This document shows positions 17,540 through 25,982 of a DNA stretch of 64,000 nt, in pieces. This stretch comes from Alicyclobacillus sp. SO9. GTDB taxonomy: Bacteria > Bacillota > Bacilli > Alicyclobacillales > Alicyclobacillaceae. The DNA lies in assembly GCF_016406125.1 (NCBI RefSeq), contig NZ_CP066339.1, forward strand, positions 3,844,001-3,908,000. The letters are read 5' to 3'. A program made the position numbers and the translations under genes. Under the pieces are notes generated by a model. The model had not been told where the DNA came from. It did not search any database and saw only the letters and a list, made by a program, of their open reading frames with translations. Position 1 is the first letter of the stretch. Each line of letters opens with the position of its first letter.

Positions 17540-17580
17540 TCATTATTCCTCCTTTCCGCATCCACTCTCATGGCACTTGA

Positions 17581-17943
17581 CTATGCATCAACACATTCCA
17601 TGAGTATGCGGGTAATCTCTGACACGGGCAATGCGCCATCAACAACAAAATCGGACTGGGGTCTTATGGTATTTAGAGCCTCTAAATATGCAAGTCTCCC
17701 GTGTAATAAATAGTTGCTCATATCAGACATTACCTCTGTAATCGTGCTGTTACCAAAGTCTCTCACTAAGCGGCGCGCTAGGGCTACATCGAGCGGTGTG
17801 TCGATAAACACAGCGAAGTCAATAAACTTACTAATTTGATGATTAGCGTAGGCAAAAGGATAATCCAACACAACAAAACTCAGCACCGCGACGAGGGCTT
17901 GAGTGTATGCGTGCGCGTATTCCCAAGGACAGCAAGTAGCACC
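17581..17943 (-). pseudogene. C-terminal remnant of a P-loop (uridine-kinase-like) nucleoside kinase
   Basis: The frame is open from about 17943. Its conserved part begins LSFVVLDYPFAYANHQISKF, then IDFAVFIDTPLDVALARRLVRDF, which is the Walker B/lid half of AAA-type uridine-kinase-like proteins in Bacilli. The N-terminal P-loop (GxxGxGKS) is missing: upstream the frame runs directly into the stop of the hydrolase gene at 17946. The fragment cannot bind ATP normally. It was probably truncated when the hydrolase gene was joined here. Confidence 0.65.
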
Positions 17944-17945
17944 GT

Positions 17946-18527
17946 TTAGTTATCCAGCTTACGGAGGAACTCTAGGACACGTTGCAAGAGCAATGCTGTG
18001 GCATCCGCGTCATATGATGGTAGGCTGATATCAGCGAAATAGTGTTGGTCGCCTGGGTACAAAAAGAGCTCAGCAGTGTCAGACGCGGCCACGATGTCTC
18101 GAGCCGCTTCTACATCTCCCTCGCCAACAAAATATGGGTCAGCATCCATGCCGTGAATTTGAACTGGCAGATTCGTGGGAAAGGGAGCTTCAAACATCGA
18201 GGCTGGAACGCACGAGTAAAAGAAGAGGGCACCACGGGCACCTTCGCGTGTTTGCGCGAGCTTCTGTGCCACCACTACACCAAGCGAAAACCCGGCATAG
18301 ACTATCTCATGCGGTAACCCGTCAGCCTCACGCACTCCCATCTCTACGACTTTGTCGAATCCCACACTCTCAACATACGCCATACCCTCGTGGATTGAGG
18401 CAAATGTGCGACCCTCGAAAAGATCAGGAACGTGCACCGTATGACCCGCTGCTCTAAGTTCGTCAGCGAACGTTTCAACTCCCTTCGTCCGCCCAAGTGC
18501 GTGATGATATAGAAGAACTTCGGCCAT
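17946..18527 (-). CDS. Dienelactone-hydrolase-family protein with Ser nucleophile
   Basis: This is an alpha/beta hydrolase of 193 aa from ATG 18527, which has GGAGGG 7 nt upstream; ATG 18533 is two codons earlier. The nucleophile elbow is YAGFSLGVVVAQ, the acid is in ELFLYPGDQHYF, which also holds the His, and an HTVHVPDLFEGRTF strand is typical of the DLH family. Classical dienelactone hydrolases use Cys (G-x-C-x-G); Ser here suggests a general esterase or a changed substrate. Cytoplasmic. It stands as a single gene. Confidence 0.8.
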   Translation of the reverse strand: MAEVLLYHHALGRTKGVETFADELRAAGHTVHVPDLFEGRTFASIHEGMAYVESVGFDKVVEMGVREADGLPHEIVYAGFSLGVVVAQKLAQTREGARGALFFYSCVPASMFEAPFPTNLPVQIHGMDADPYFVGEGDVEAARDIVAASDTAELFLYPGDQHYFADISLPSYDADATALLLQRVLEFLRKLDN

Positions 18528-18710
18528 CTCCATTCCCTCCCAAGCAAAACGTGGCTTTCTGGTATAGATTTCACAGGCCACTCTCATTATCCTGCTAGCT
18601 CCGTAATAAACGACACGACAAAATCATTGTATAGCACAATCACCCTTAAATGTATTTATATTTAATTAATTGGATATAATTCCTATTACAAATTTATTAC
18701 GAGAAAGGTG

Positions 18711-19031
18711 ATGTTTCTCTTGTATACGCGCCTTATTAATTATGTATTGGGACCAGACACGAAGTGGGAAGCCGAAAGAATGGCAGATGTAATTTACTTG
18801 CGGCTCAAATCACAAGACGGATTTTTAGGACTTCATTGCTTACATGACTATGACAACGGGCGGTATAACTGGATTTCGCACTGGGATACAAAAGATGATT
18901 TAAATCACTCATTTAACCAGGTGTACCCGCTTTTTAAAGAAATGATAGGACGCCAGGGTCACTGGCCCCCATCAGTAGAAATTTATTCATATTATACTCC
19001 GAGAAATTTGGAACACTTGCATGCTGAGTAG
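18711..19031 (+). CDS. Small antibiotic-biosynthesis-monooxygenase-like (dimeric barrel) protein
   Basis: This protein of about 106 aa has the ferredoxin-like ABM pattern: GPDTKWEAERMADVIYLRLK, then GFLGLHCLHDYDNGRYNWIS, then HWDTKDDLNHSFNQVYPLF. The W-x-D-xx-D-x-x-x-H/S segment is typical of the second half. Such proteins form homodimers and act as monooxygenases, haem-degrading enzymes or simple ligand binders. The start is uncertain: ATG 18711 has AAAGG too close, and TTG 18720 is an alternative. Confidence 0.6.
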   Translation: MFLLYTRLINYVLGPDTKWEAERMADVIYLRLKSQDGFLGLHCLHDYDNGRYNWISHWDTKDDLNHSFNQVYPLFKEMIGRQGHWPPSVEIYSYYTPRNLEHLHAE

Positions 19032-19110
19032 ACTATGAGATGACTACTCACCCCCGCATCGTTGCCGATGTCACAAACCTACGGTCTGTGCCTGAGCAAC
19101 TCGAGCGACC

Positions 19111-20571
19111 CTACGACTGAAAGCGCCCTGTAATCATCTTCCGCCGTGTGTAGAATTCCACCCCGTCCCGCCCATTGGCGTGCAAATCTCCGTAAAACGA
19201 TTTTTTCCAGCCGGAGAAGGGGAAAAACGCCATTGGCGCGGGTACACCTACATTAATGCCTAACATGCCTGCATCAATCTCCTCACGAAATTGACGAATA
19301 GCTTTTGCGCTGTCTGTATACATGCAGGCACCGTTCGCAAAATCGGACTGGTTTGCTGTTGCGATTGCTTCATTCAGGTTTGAGACACGAACGATAGACA
19401 GCACAGGTGCAAAAATCTCATCCTGCCAAATTTTCATTTTGGGGGTCACGTTATCAAAGATTGTTGGACCGAGAAAATACCCCGTTGCATCCGCTGCATC
19501 TTGTCTCCCGTCGCGAAGGAGAATTGCCCCTTCTTTTTCTCCTGTGTCAATGTATTGCATCGTTCGCTCTCTATGGGTGTCCCGAATTAACGGACCAAGG
19601 AACACATCTTCCTGGCTTCCGTCCCCCATCTTTATCTGGTTTGCCGCTTGCACCAATTTTTCAATCAACTCATCTGCAATCTCTCCGACAGCGATGACGA
19701 CAGAACAAGCCATGCAACGTTCCCCCGCCGAGCCAAATGCTGCGCCAATAATACCGCTTACTGCATCATCAATGTCGGCGTCAGGCATGACAATCGTGTG
19801 ATTTTTGGCTCCTGCCAGCGCTTGTACACGTTTCCCGTTGGCAGCAGCAGTCTTGTAGACGTACTCTGCGACGGGCTGTGAGCCAACAAAGGAGACGGCC
19901 TTAATACCTTTGTGTTCCAAAATCCCGTTCACGGCATCATGTGCTCCGTGAACCACGTTTAAGACGCCATCTGGTAATCCTGCCTCCTGAAACAGTTCCA
20001 CCAGGCGATTGGCGCACAGCGGTGTACGCTCCGACGGCTTCAGTACAAATGTATTGCCGCAAGCAACGGCCAAAGGAAACATCCACATAGGGACCATCAC
20101 AGGGAAGTTAAACGGTGTGATTCCACCTACAACACCAACTGGATAGCGGTACATCGCCGATTCCATGTTAGCCGCGATATCAGGCAGTTGCGATCCCATC
20201 ATCAATGTGGGGGCTCCCGCTGCGAATTCAACGTTTTCAATTCCCCGTTGCACTTCACCGTATGCTTCCTTGTAGTTTTTCCCGTTCTCCAACGTAATCA
20301 GGCGTGCCAGCTCTTCCCAATGCTCAACCAGCAGTTGTTGATACCGAAATAAGATTCGCGCGCGTTTCGGAACGGGTGTCCTGCTCCAGGTCAGAAAGGC
20401 TTCTTGAGCAATCTGTACTGCATCGTCAATGTCTTCCTTTATGGACAAAGGGACCTGCGCAATAGTTTCTCCAGTGGCAGGATTCGGAACAGGAAGAGTG
20501 TTGCTTCCGCGTGATGGGACCCAATTACCATTAAGAAAGTTCTTCAAAGTCTCTGCATTTGTTGGAGTCAT
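19111..20571 (-). CDS. mmsA: CoA-acylating methylmalonate-semialdehyde dehydrogenase
   Basis: This 486-aa aldehyde dehydrogenase is of the MmsA/IolA type. [20 protein letters not shown] opens the protein; [20 protein letters not shown] and VLKPSERTP form the NAD-binding region; [18 protein letters not shown] is the MMSDH signature replacing the usual catalytic Glu region; the nucleophile is Cys in GERCMACSV. It converts (methyl)malonate semialdehyde to propionyl/acetyl-CoA with NAD and CoA, in valine, beta-alanine or inositol breakdown. ATG has AGGAGGT upstream. No iol or valine genes lie beside it. Confidence 0.92.
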   Translation of the reverse strand: MTPTNAETLKNFLNGNWVPSRGSNTLPVPNPATGETIAQVPLSIKEDIDDAVQIAQEAFLTWSRTPVPKRARILFRYQQLLVEHWEELARLITLENGKNYKEAYGEVQRGIENVEFAAGAPTLMMGSQLPDIAANMESAMYRYPVGVVGGITPFNFPVMVPMWMFPLAVACGNTFVLKPSERTPLCANRLVELFQEAGLPDGVLNVVHGAHDAVNGILEHKGIKAVSFVGSQPVAEYVYKTAAANGKRVQALAGAKNHTIVMPDADIDDAVSGIIGAAFGSAGERCMACSVVIAVGEIADELIEKLVQAANQIKMGDGSQEDVFLGPLIRDTHRERTMQYIDTGEKEGAILLRDGRQDAADATGYFLGPTIFDNVTPKMKIWQDEIFAPVLSIVRVSNLNEAIATANQSDFANGACMYTDSAKAIRQFREEIDAGMLGINVGVPAPMAFFPFSGWKKSFYGDLHANGRDGVEFYTRRKMITGRFQS

Positions 20572-20628
20572 AACGAACTATTACCTCCTCGACGCTAGAT
20601 TGTCTTGTCGCACAATACGACACCAGTA

Positions 20629-22437
20629 CTACGCGAGAAACTGATACTGCGCCTCGACCAGATGAAAATAATGCCCCTGTGACTGCATCAGTTCACTGTG
20701 ACTGCCGCGCTCTACGATTTCACCGTGGTCAAACACAAGAATTTGGTCAGCACCCCGAATTGTTGACAGCCTGTGTGCCACGACAAAGGCAGTTCGGCCT
20801 GCCAGGAGCGCTTCCAGCCCTTTTTGGACGAGGTGTTCTGTATGGGTATCGATACTGGCTGTCGCTTCATCCAGCATCAGGACCCGCGGATCGGCGAGAA
20901 TAGCCCGCGCGAAAGAAATCAACTGTCTTTGGCCCATCGACAAGCGGCTGCCGCGCTCGCGAACTTCTGTCTGGTACCCGTCTTCCATCCGCTCAATAAA
21001 TTCATCCGCATACACGGCTTTGGCTGCGCGAATGACTTCCTCATCGCTGGCATCAGGTTTCGCATAACGAATATTGTCGAGAATCGATCCCGAAAAAATA
21101 AAGGTGTCCTGCAACACGATGCCCATTTGCATTCGCAGCGAATCTGACTGCACCCTTCGGATATCCTTCCCGTCGATGAGAATTCGCCCGCCAGTCGGGT
21201 CATAAAAGCGTGCCAGCAGATTCACAACGGTACTTTTGCCGGCACCTGTGTGCCCAACAAGTGCAATAGTTTGACCTGGACGCGCGGTAAATGAAATTTG
21301 ATGTAAAGCTTTTCTCTCATTGTCATAGGCAAAATCAACGTTGTCGAACTTCACTTCACCCTCAATCCGAGACAACGGTTTCGCGTTCACGTCGTCGATG
21401 ACTGCCGGACGTGTATCCAGATACTGAAAAATCCGTTCGGATGAAGCCATTGCTACAAGCAATTGATTGTAAAGCTGTCCCAATTGAGAAATCGGAGGCC
21501 AGAAGTTGCCCAGGTAGTTGGCAAAAGCGACTAACAAACCCACAGTAACGATGTCTGCTCTCAGCAGATGAACGCCGTACCAGAAGAGCACCACACTGCC
21601 GATGGCTCCGGTGACTTCAACGAGCGGACCAAACAAGATGCTGCGCCTCTGTGCTCGTAAAAAGTGATTGACATAATCCTGGTTCATATTGCGGAAAAAA
21701 TGCTGATTCTCTTCTTGCCGTACATAAGCCTCTGTCACCCGCATCCCCTGAATGCTTTCGGCCAAGTGGGCATTAATACGGGAGAGACGGATACGGACAG
21801 ACTGCCACGCCCTGCGAATTCGAATGGTGAGTCTAGTAGAAAGTACAAACATCAACGGTACGACTACCATGGTGAGGAGTGCGAGACGTGCGTTCAATGT
21901 CAGCATGATGATAATGATGCCAGCCAAGTTGAAGAAGTTGGTGATACTGTTCACAACACCGTTGGTGAACAAGTCTTGCAGGCGATTGACATCATTCATA
22001 ATTCGTACCAGCACAGACCCTGCCGGTCTGGCGTCAAAGAAACTTAACGATAAGCTTTGAACATGTGTAAACAACTCTTTACGGAGACTATGAATGGCCC
22101 GCTGGCCAAGTAGATTTGTTAAATAGATTTGAAACCTTGTTGAGAGCAGGTTCAAGAGATACAACAGTAATAGAATACCGCACTCGATATACAGCCGCTG
22201 TGTGTTGTCCTTGCTGATGGCCGTATCAATTACTACCCCCACCATGTAGGGTCCTGCCAATTTCACTGCGACACCGGCAAGGGTTGCCAAAAGCGCTGCA
22301 GCGATGAGCTTGGGAAAGCCTGCTACGTATGACATCAAACGCTGAATTTCATGCCACTGAAATCTCTTTTCAAGTGCTTCGTCATCCTTGTATATAAATG
22401 GCGCTCGCAATGGATTCTCACCGCGGAACTCAGTCAT
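20629..22437 (-). CDS. ABC exporter half-transporter, subunit with catalytic Glu
   Basis: This 602-aa half-exporter has a six-TM domain (about residues 35-330) and an ATPase domain: Walker A GHTGAGKST, Walker B VLMLDEATASID with the catalytic Glu intact, and H-loop VVAHRLS. The signature is RLSMGQ rather than LSGGQ, so its own signature is off-consensus. It overlaps the upstream exporter gene by 4 bp and clearly pairs with it. Such heterodimers export lipids, peptides or drugs. Confidence 0.9.
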   Translation of the reverse strand: MTEFRGENPLRAPFIYKDDEALEKRFQWHEIQRLMSYVAGFPKLIAAALLATLAGVAVKLAGPYMVGVVIDTAISKDNTQRLYIECGILLLLYLLNLLSTRFQIYLTNLLGQRAIHSLRKELFTHVQSLSLSFFDARPAGSVLVRIMNDVNRLQDLFTNGVVNSITNFFNLAGIIIIMLTLNARLALLTMVVVPLMFVLSTRLTIRIRRAWQSVRIRLSRINAHLAESIQGMRVTEAYVRQEENQHFFRNMNQDYVNHFLRAQRRSILFGPLVEVTGAIGSVVLFWYGVHLLRADIVTVGLLVAFANYLGNFWPPISQLGQLYNQLLVAMASSERIFQYLDTRPAVIDDVNAKPLSRIEGEVKFDNVDFAYDNERKALHQISFTARPGQTIALVGHTGAGKSTVVNLLARFYDPTGGRILIDGKDIRRVQSDSLRMQMGIVLQDTFIFSGSILDNIRYAKPDASDEEVIRAAKAVYADEFIERMEDGYQTEVRERGSRLSMGQRQLISFARAILADPRVLMLDEATASIDTHTEHLVQKGLEALLAGRTAFVVAHRLSTIRGADQILVFDHGEIVERGSHSELMQSQGHYFHLVEAQYQFLA

Positions 22438-24242
22438 GAACGATTCCCCCTTCCAGTCGATCCAACAGCATTCCCGTGGTTCTCCAGACTTTCGAAATCC
22501 TGAAATTGCATCGAGAAGATTTCCTGATACAACCCTTCCTGCCGCAATAGTTCATCATGGACGCCTCTCTGCACAATCCTTCCGCCGTCAATGACGAAAA
22601 TCTGATTTGCTCGCTTCAGAGTTGAAATCCTGTGAGCAATGACAAAGGTGGTCCTGTCCCGCAGTACGCGCTGCAATGCCTGTTGAATCTCATACTCCGT
22701 TTCCATATCCACCGCACTGGTAGCGTCATCCAATATCAAAATGGACGGATCCTGTAAAATTGCCCGAGCCAGCGCAATCCGCTGCTTCTGACCGCCGGAC
22801 AGGCCCATTCCCCGTTCTCCGACTAACGTATAGTACCCGTCAGGCATCTGTGAAATAAATTCCTCGGCGTCAGCAATCGCCGCGGCTCTGCGTACATCCT
22901 CCATGGATGCATCAGGCCGACCGTATGCGATATTCGCAAAAATGGTTGTTGAAAACAGGAAAGGTTCCTGAAAGACCATTGCAATACTGCGACGAAGTTC
23001 CTGGATATCCCACTCTCGTACATCCTTGTCATCAATCCGTACGTTGCCTTTGCTCACGTCATAGAAACGGGGCAGGAGGTTCACCAAAGTGGATTTCCCT
23101 GCACCAGTCAGTCCCAGCAAAGCTACTGTTTCTCCCGGCTGAACCTCGACTTGAATGTCTTTGAGTACAGTTTCATCTCCATAGGTGACGGAGACATTGT
23201 CAAACGACACCTTTCCTGCCACCTTGCGCTTGTCAACGGCGGATCCTGCGGCCTGTTCAGAGTGAGGCCGGTCGACAGGCTCAATGTCGTTCTCGGCCTC
23301 AAGCAGCTCCAGCAGTCTGTCCCCCGCAGCGACCGCCTGGGTCAAGTTATTTAAAAAGAAACCCAATTGAGCCATGGGCCAGATAATCGTCCACAGGATG
23401 CTGAGAAAAGCAACGAGATCGCCTAAATTCATGACCCGTTTCATGACCAGCAGGCCGCCGATGAATAAAATCAAAACGACTCCAAAGTTGCCGATGGACT
23501 CCATTAACGGAAAGTATCTACGCCACAGTACGGCGGTTCCGATGTTTGCATCAAAGTAGGCATCATTGCGGTCGCCAAACTTTCCAATTTCATGGGGCTC
23601 TTGTGCAAACGACTTGACCGTTCTCATTCCCATTAAGTTTTCCTGTACACCTGAGTTGAGCGTACCAAGAGAAACGCGTACACGGGAAAAGGCCGGTCGA
23701 AGATGGCTGCCGAAGCGGATAGCAATGAAGGCCAGTATTGGCATCAGCCCAATCAACACAAGGGCAAGCCAGACGTTCAGATAGAGCATAAAACCAATGC
23801 TGAAACAGACGAGCAGAAACAGGTTCATTAAGTTATTGATGCCGAAAGAGAGAAACATGCGGACGGCATCGAGATCGGCAGTTAAACGGGACATTAAATC
23901 GCCCGTGTGCATATCATCAAGAAACGTAAAGGACTGGTGATTCAGCTTGTGGTAGAGTGCATTGCGCAGGTCGAACCCAGTCAAACTGCCAAACACCTGG
24001 GAACTATAGGCTTGCCCAAACTGAAAGACACCTTTGACAATGGCAGCCGCAAGAATAGCTCCAACCAGCCACGGCAGTTCTCCATAGTGGTGATTTTCAA
24101 TGACTTGGTTGACAATTGTCCGCAACAAATAGGGATAAGCAATTCCCAGACCGGCAGCAAAAACCAACAAAAACAGCCCCAAGTACAAGAACCGGATATG
24201 AGGCATGTAAAATCGACTGAGCCGTCGAAGGGAAACTTTCAT
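22434..24242 (-). CDS. ABC exporter half-transporter, subunit with degenerate Walker B
   Basis: This 602-aa half-exporter comes first in the operon and has GAGGTGACATCAG before its ATG. The six-TM domain is followed by Walker A GLTGAGKST, signature GLSGGQKQR, and Walker B ILILDDATSAVDMETE. The residue after the Walker B Asp is Asp instead of the catalytic Glu. With its partner's LSMGQ signature this makes one degenerate and one canonical ATP site, the usual asymmetry of heterodimeric exporters such as BmrC/BmrD. Substrate unknown. Confidence 0.9.
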   Translation of the reverse strand: MKVSLRRLSRFYMPHIRFLYLGLFLLVFAAGLGIAYPYLLRTIVNQVIENHHYGELPWLVGAILAAAIVKGVFQFGQAYSSQVFGSLTGFDLRNALYHKLNHQSFTFLDDMHTGDLMSRLTADLDAVRMFLSFGINNLMNLFLLVCFSIGFMLYLNVWLALVLIGLMPILAFIAIRFGSHLRPAFSRVRVSLGTLNSGVQENLMGMRTVKSFAQEPHEIGKFGDRNDAYFDANIGTAVLWRRYFPLMESIGNFGVVLILFIGGLLVMKRVMNLGDLVAFLSILWTIIWPMAQLGFFLNNLTQAVAAGDRLLELLEAENDIEPVDRPHSEQAAGSAVDKRKVAGKVSFDNVSVTYGDETVLKDIQVEVQPGETVALLGLTGAGKSTLVNLLPRFYDVSKGNVRIDDKDVREWDIQELRRSIAMVFQEPFLFSTTIFANIAYGRPDASMEDVRRAAAIADAEEFISQMPDGYYTLVGERGMGLSGGQKQRIALARAILQDPSILILDDATSAVDMETEYEIQQALQRVLRDRTTFVIAHRISTLKRANQIFVIDGGRIVQRGVHDELLRQEGLYQEIFSMQFQDFESLENHGNAVGSTGRGNRS

Positions 24243-24299
24243 CTGATGTCACCTCATTCAGAAAATATGGATGATTACTAATCAAGACAGGATAGAACA

Positions 24300-24337
24300 T
24301 TCCCTATGCCATGACACCGACTTCATGACATAGGGAA
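24300..24337. promoter_or_regulatory. Long inverted repeat upstream of the ABC exporter operon
   Basis: TTCCCTATGCCATGA (24300-24314) and TCATGACATAGGGAA (24323-24337) form a 15-bp stem with one mismatch and an 8-nt loop. It lies 58 bp before the exporter ATG on the minus strand and 325 bp before the MFS gene on the plus strand. It has no T-run, so an operator or an mRNA leader structure is more likely than a terminator. The rest of 24338-24581 shows nothing clear. Confidence 0.5.
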
Positions 24338-24581
24338 CCCGCTTGTAAAGCGCGCATAACAACAGCCTGGCCGTCCGTATACAGTTAACATACACACTGG
24401 GAAACATAGATAAGAGTTTCGAAGACGAATGACCAACTTGGCTTGACGAAGGAACTGCGTTCACAAAAGCGTGCGAATTTCCACTCTGACTATTTTAGCA
24501 TGATTTTCACCAATATGATAAAATTCACACTTCTATTCCGAACAGAGCAAGTTATATTTCGTAAGATTGCCGTCAAACTTC

Positions 24582-24590
24582 TGGTATAAT
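24582..24590 (+). promoter_or_regulatory. Extended -10 promoter element for the MFS gene
   Basis: TGGTATAAT is an extended -10 (TGnTATAAT) element without a good -35 at 17-18 bp. Thirteen bases later comes AAAGGACTGAGC and ATG AAT TGA (24614-24622), a start-Asn-stop mini-frame, before the real MFS start at 24663. Confidence 0.5.
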
Positions 24591-24662
24591 GCTGAACTTA
24601 GAAAGGACTGAGCATGAATTGACTTCAAACTGCTTCACCTCATTCTCTGAACAACGGCCGCA

Positions 24663-25841
24663 ATGATTTGGCGACTTCGCAACCTCTACTTCTTCATCGG
24701 TATCAGCATTGGTGTTTTTCTTCCATATATATCAATACTGTTAAAACACGACGGTGTCTCCAACACGACCTTAGGGTTACTTATGTCCATGGGGATTCTC
24801 GCAGCCATGATTGCGCAGCCACTGTGGGGATGGCTAAGCGACAAATTCGGCATTGCGCGGTTTATTCTTGTTGTCGTATTCTTGGTCCCTGCTTCCTTTG
24901 CGATGTTTTTTAACGCTCACGTACTGTTCCTTCTGGCACTCATTAATGTGCTGTACTTTACGATTAAGTCTCCACAATTCTCTGTCGTCAATGCGTATAC
25001 CCTGTCTATCACTGCAGATATGGGTTCTGTATATGGCAAGATTCGCTACTACCAGAGTGTCGGATTTGGTATCGGCGGATATATTGCTGGACTCTATTTG
25101 GGACACTTTTCTGTATCATCCCTTTGGATACTGTTTTCTCTTCTCAGCGTCATTGGTGCTTTCACATTGATTGGCTTGCCTCCAATGCCCAAAGTCGAGC
25201 ACCATCCTCATGAGAAGGAAAACTTCGTCCAGAACTTGAAGGTCCTGCTCGTCGGAAAGCAAAACTATTTTCTGCTGTTTTTGCTTGGCGCATTTTTTAT
25301 GAATCAAACGCTGGCTTCGTTCAACACCTACTTCGTGGTTGTTTTTCACGACTACGGCGGTGCCATGGATCATATCGGATGGGGCTTTATCATCGCATCT
25401 GTGGGAAACATCTTTAGTATGATTCTCGCTGAGCGCCTGACCAATCGATTCGGAACCGTCCGCATTTTGATTCTTGCTTCACTTTTGTACGCGCTGCGCT
25501 GGTTCCTGCAGATTTTCATTACGAGCCCAGACTGGGTGCTGGTCTTGCAAATCTTACACGGCTCGTTCGGGTTGTTTTTCATTCCAGCGGTCCACTATGT
25601 TGCCAACAACGCACCTGTCAAGGTACGGGCAACAGCTCAGGCCATCTTCGGTATGGTTGCGGGAGGCATGGGGTTATCCACAATTGTCGGTAACAGCCTT
25701 GACGGATACTTGCTGCAGTTTGGCGGTCCATCCGCAATGTACAGTGTATCTGCAGTCAGTGCAGTACTTGCGACAGCCTGTTTCTTCTACATTCTGTTTC
25801 ATCAGAGACGAGCACGCATCCGCGAATCATACGCACAGTGA
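24663..25841 (+). CDS. MFS permease (nucleoside/sugar symporter-like, 12 TM)
   Basis: This 392-aa major facilitator protein is of the MFS_1-like group that includes LacY/NupG-type symporters. LYFFIGISIGVFLPYISILL is TM1; QPLWGWLSDKFG is the signature loop 2-3; a hydrophilic centre (MPKVEHHPHEKENFVQNLKV) divides the two six-TM halves; AERLTNRFGTVRI is the equivalent loop in the second half. No ribosome site is seen just before ATG 24663, and a TGA lies 12 nt upstream in frame, so the start is fixed but translation may be weak or coupled to the upstream mini-frame. Convergent with larC. Substrate unknown. Confidence 0.85.
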   Translation: MIWRLRNLYFFIGISIGVFLPYISILLKHDGVSNTTLGLLMSMGILAAMIAQPLWGWLSDKFGIARFILVVVFLVPASFAMFFNAHVLFLLALINVLYFTIKSPQFSVVNAYTLSITADMGSVYGKIRYYQSVGFGIGGYIAGLYLGHFSVSSLWILFSLLSVIGAFTLIGLPPMPKVEHHPHEKENFVQNLKVLLVGKQNYFLLFLLGAFFMNQTLASFNTYFVVVFHDYGGAMDHIGWGFIIASVGNIFSMILAERLTNRFGTVRILILASLLYALRWFLQIFITSPDWVLVLQILHGSFGLFFIPAVHYVANNAPVKVRATAQAIFGMVAGGMGLSTIVGNSLDGYLLQFGGPSAMYSVSAVSAVLATACFFYILFHQRRARIRESYAQ

Positions 25842-25982
25842 CCGGATGCCTAATCCAGCCCCTACACTGTCCCTCTCCGATGCCGAAGATGCGAGGCGGT
25901 ACCCAAGGTACCCAAAAGCTTTGGCGGAGTCTGTGCGTAAAGGTCATGATACAATCTCGGACACTGCCAAGCGAGTCTAACC

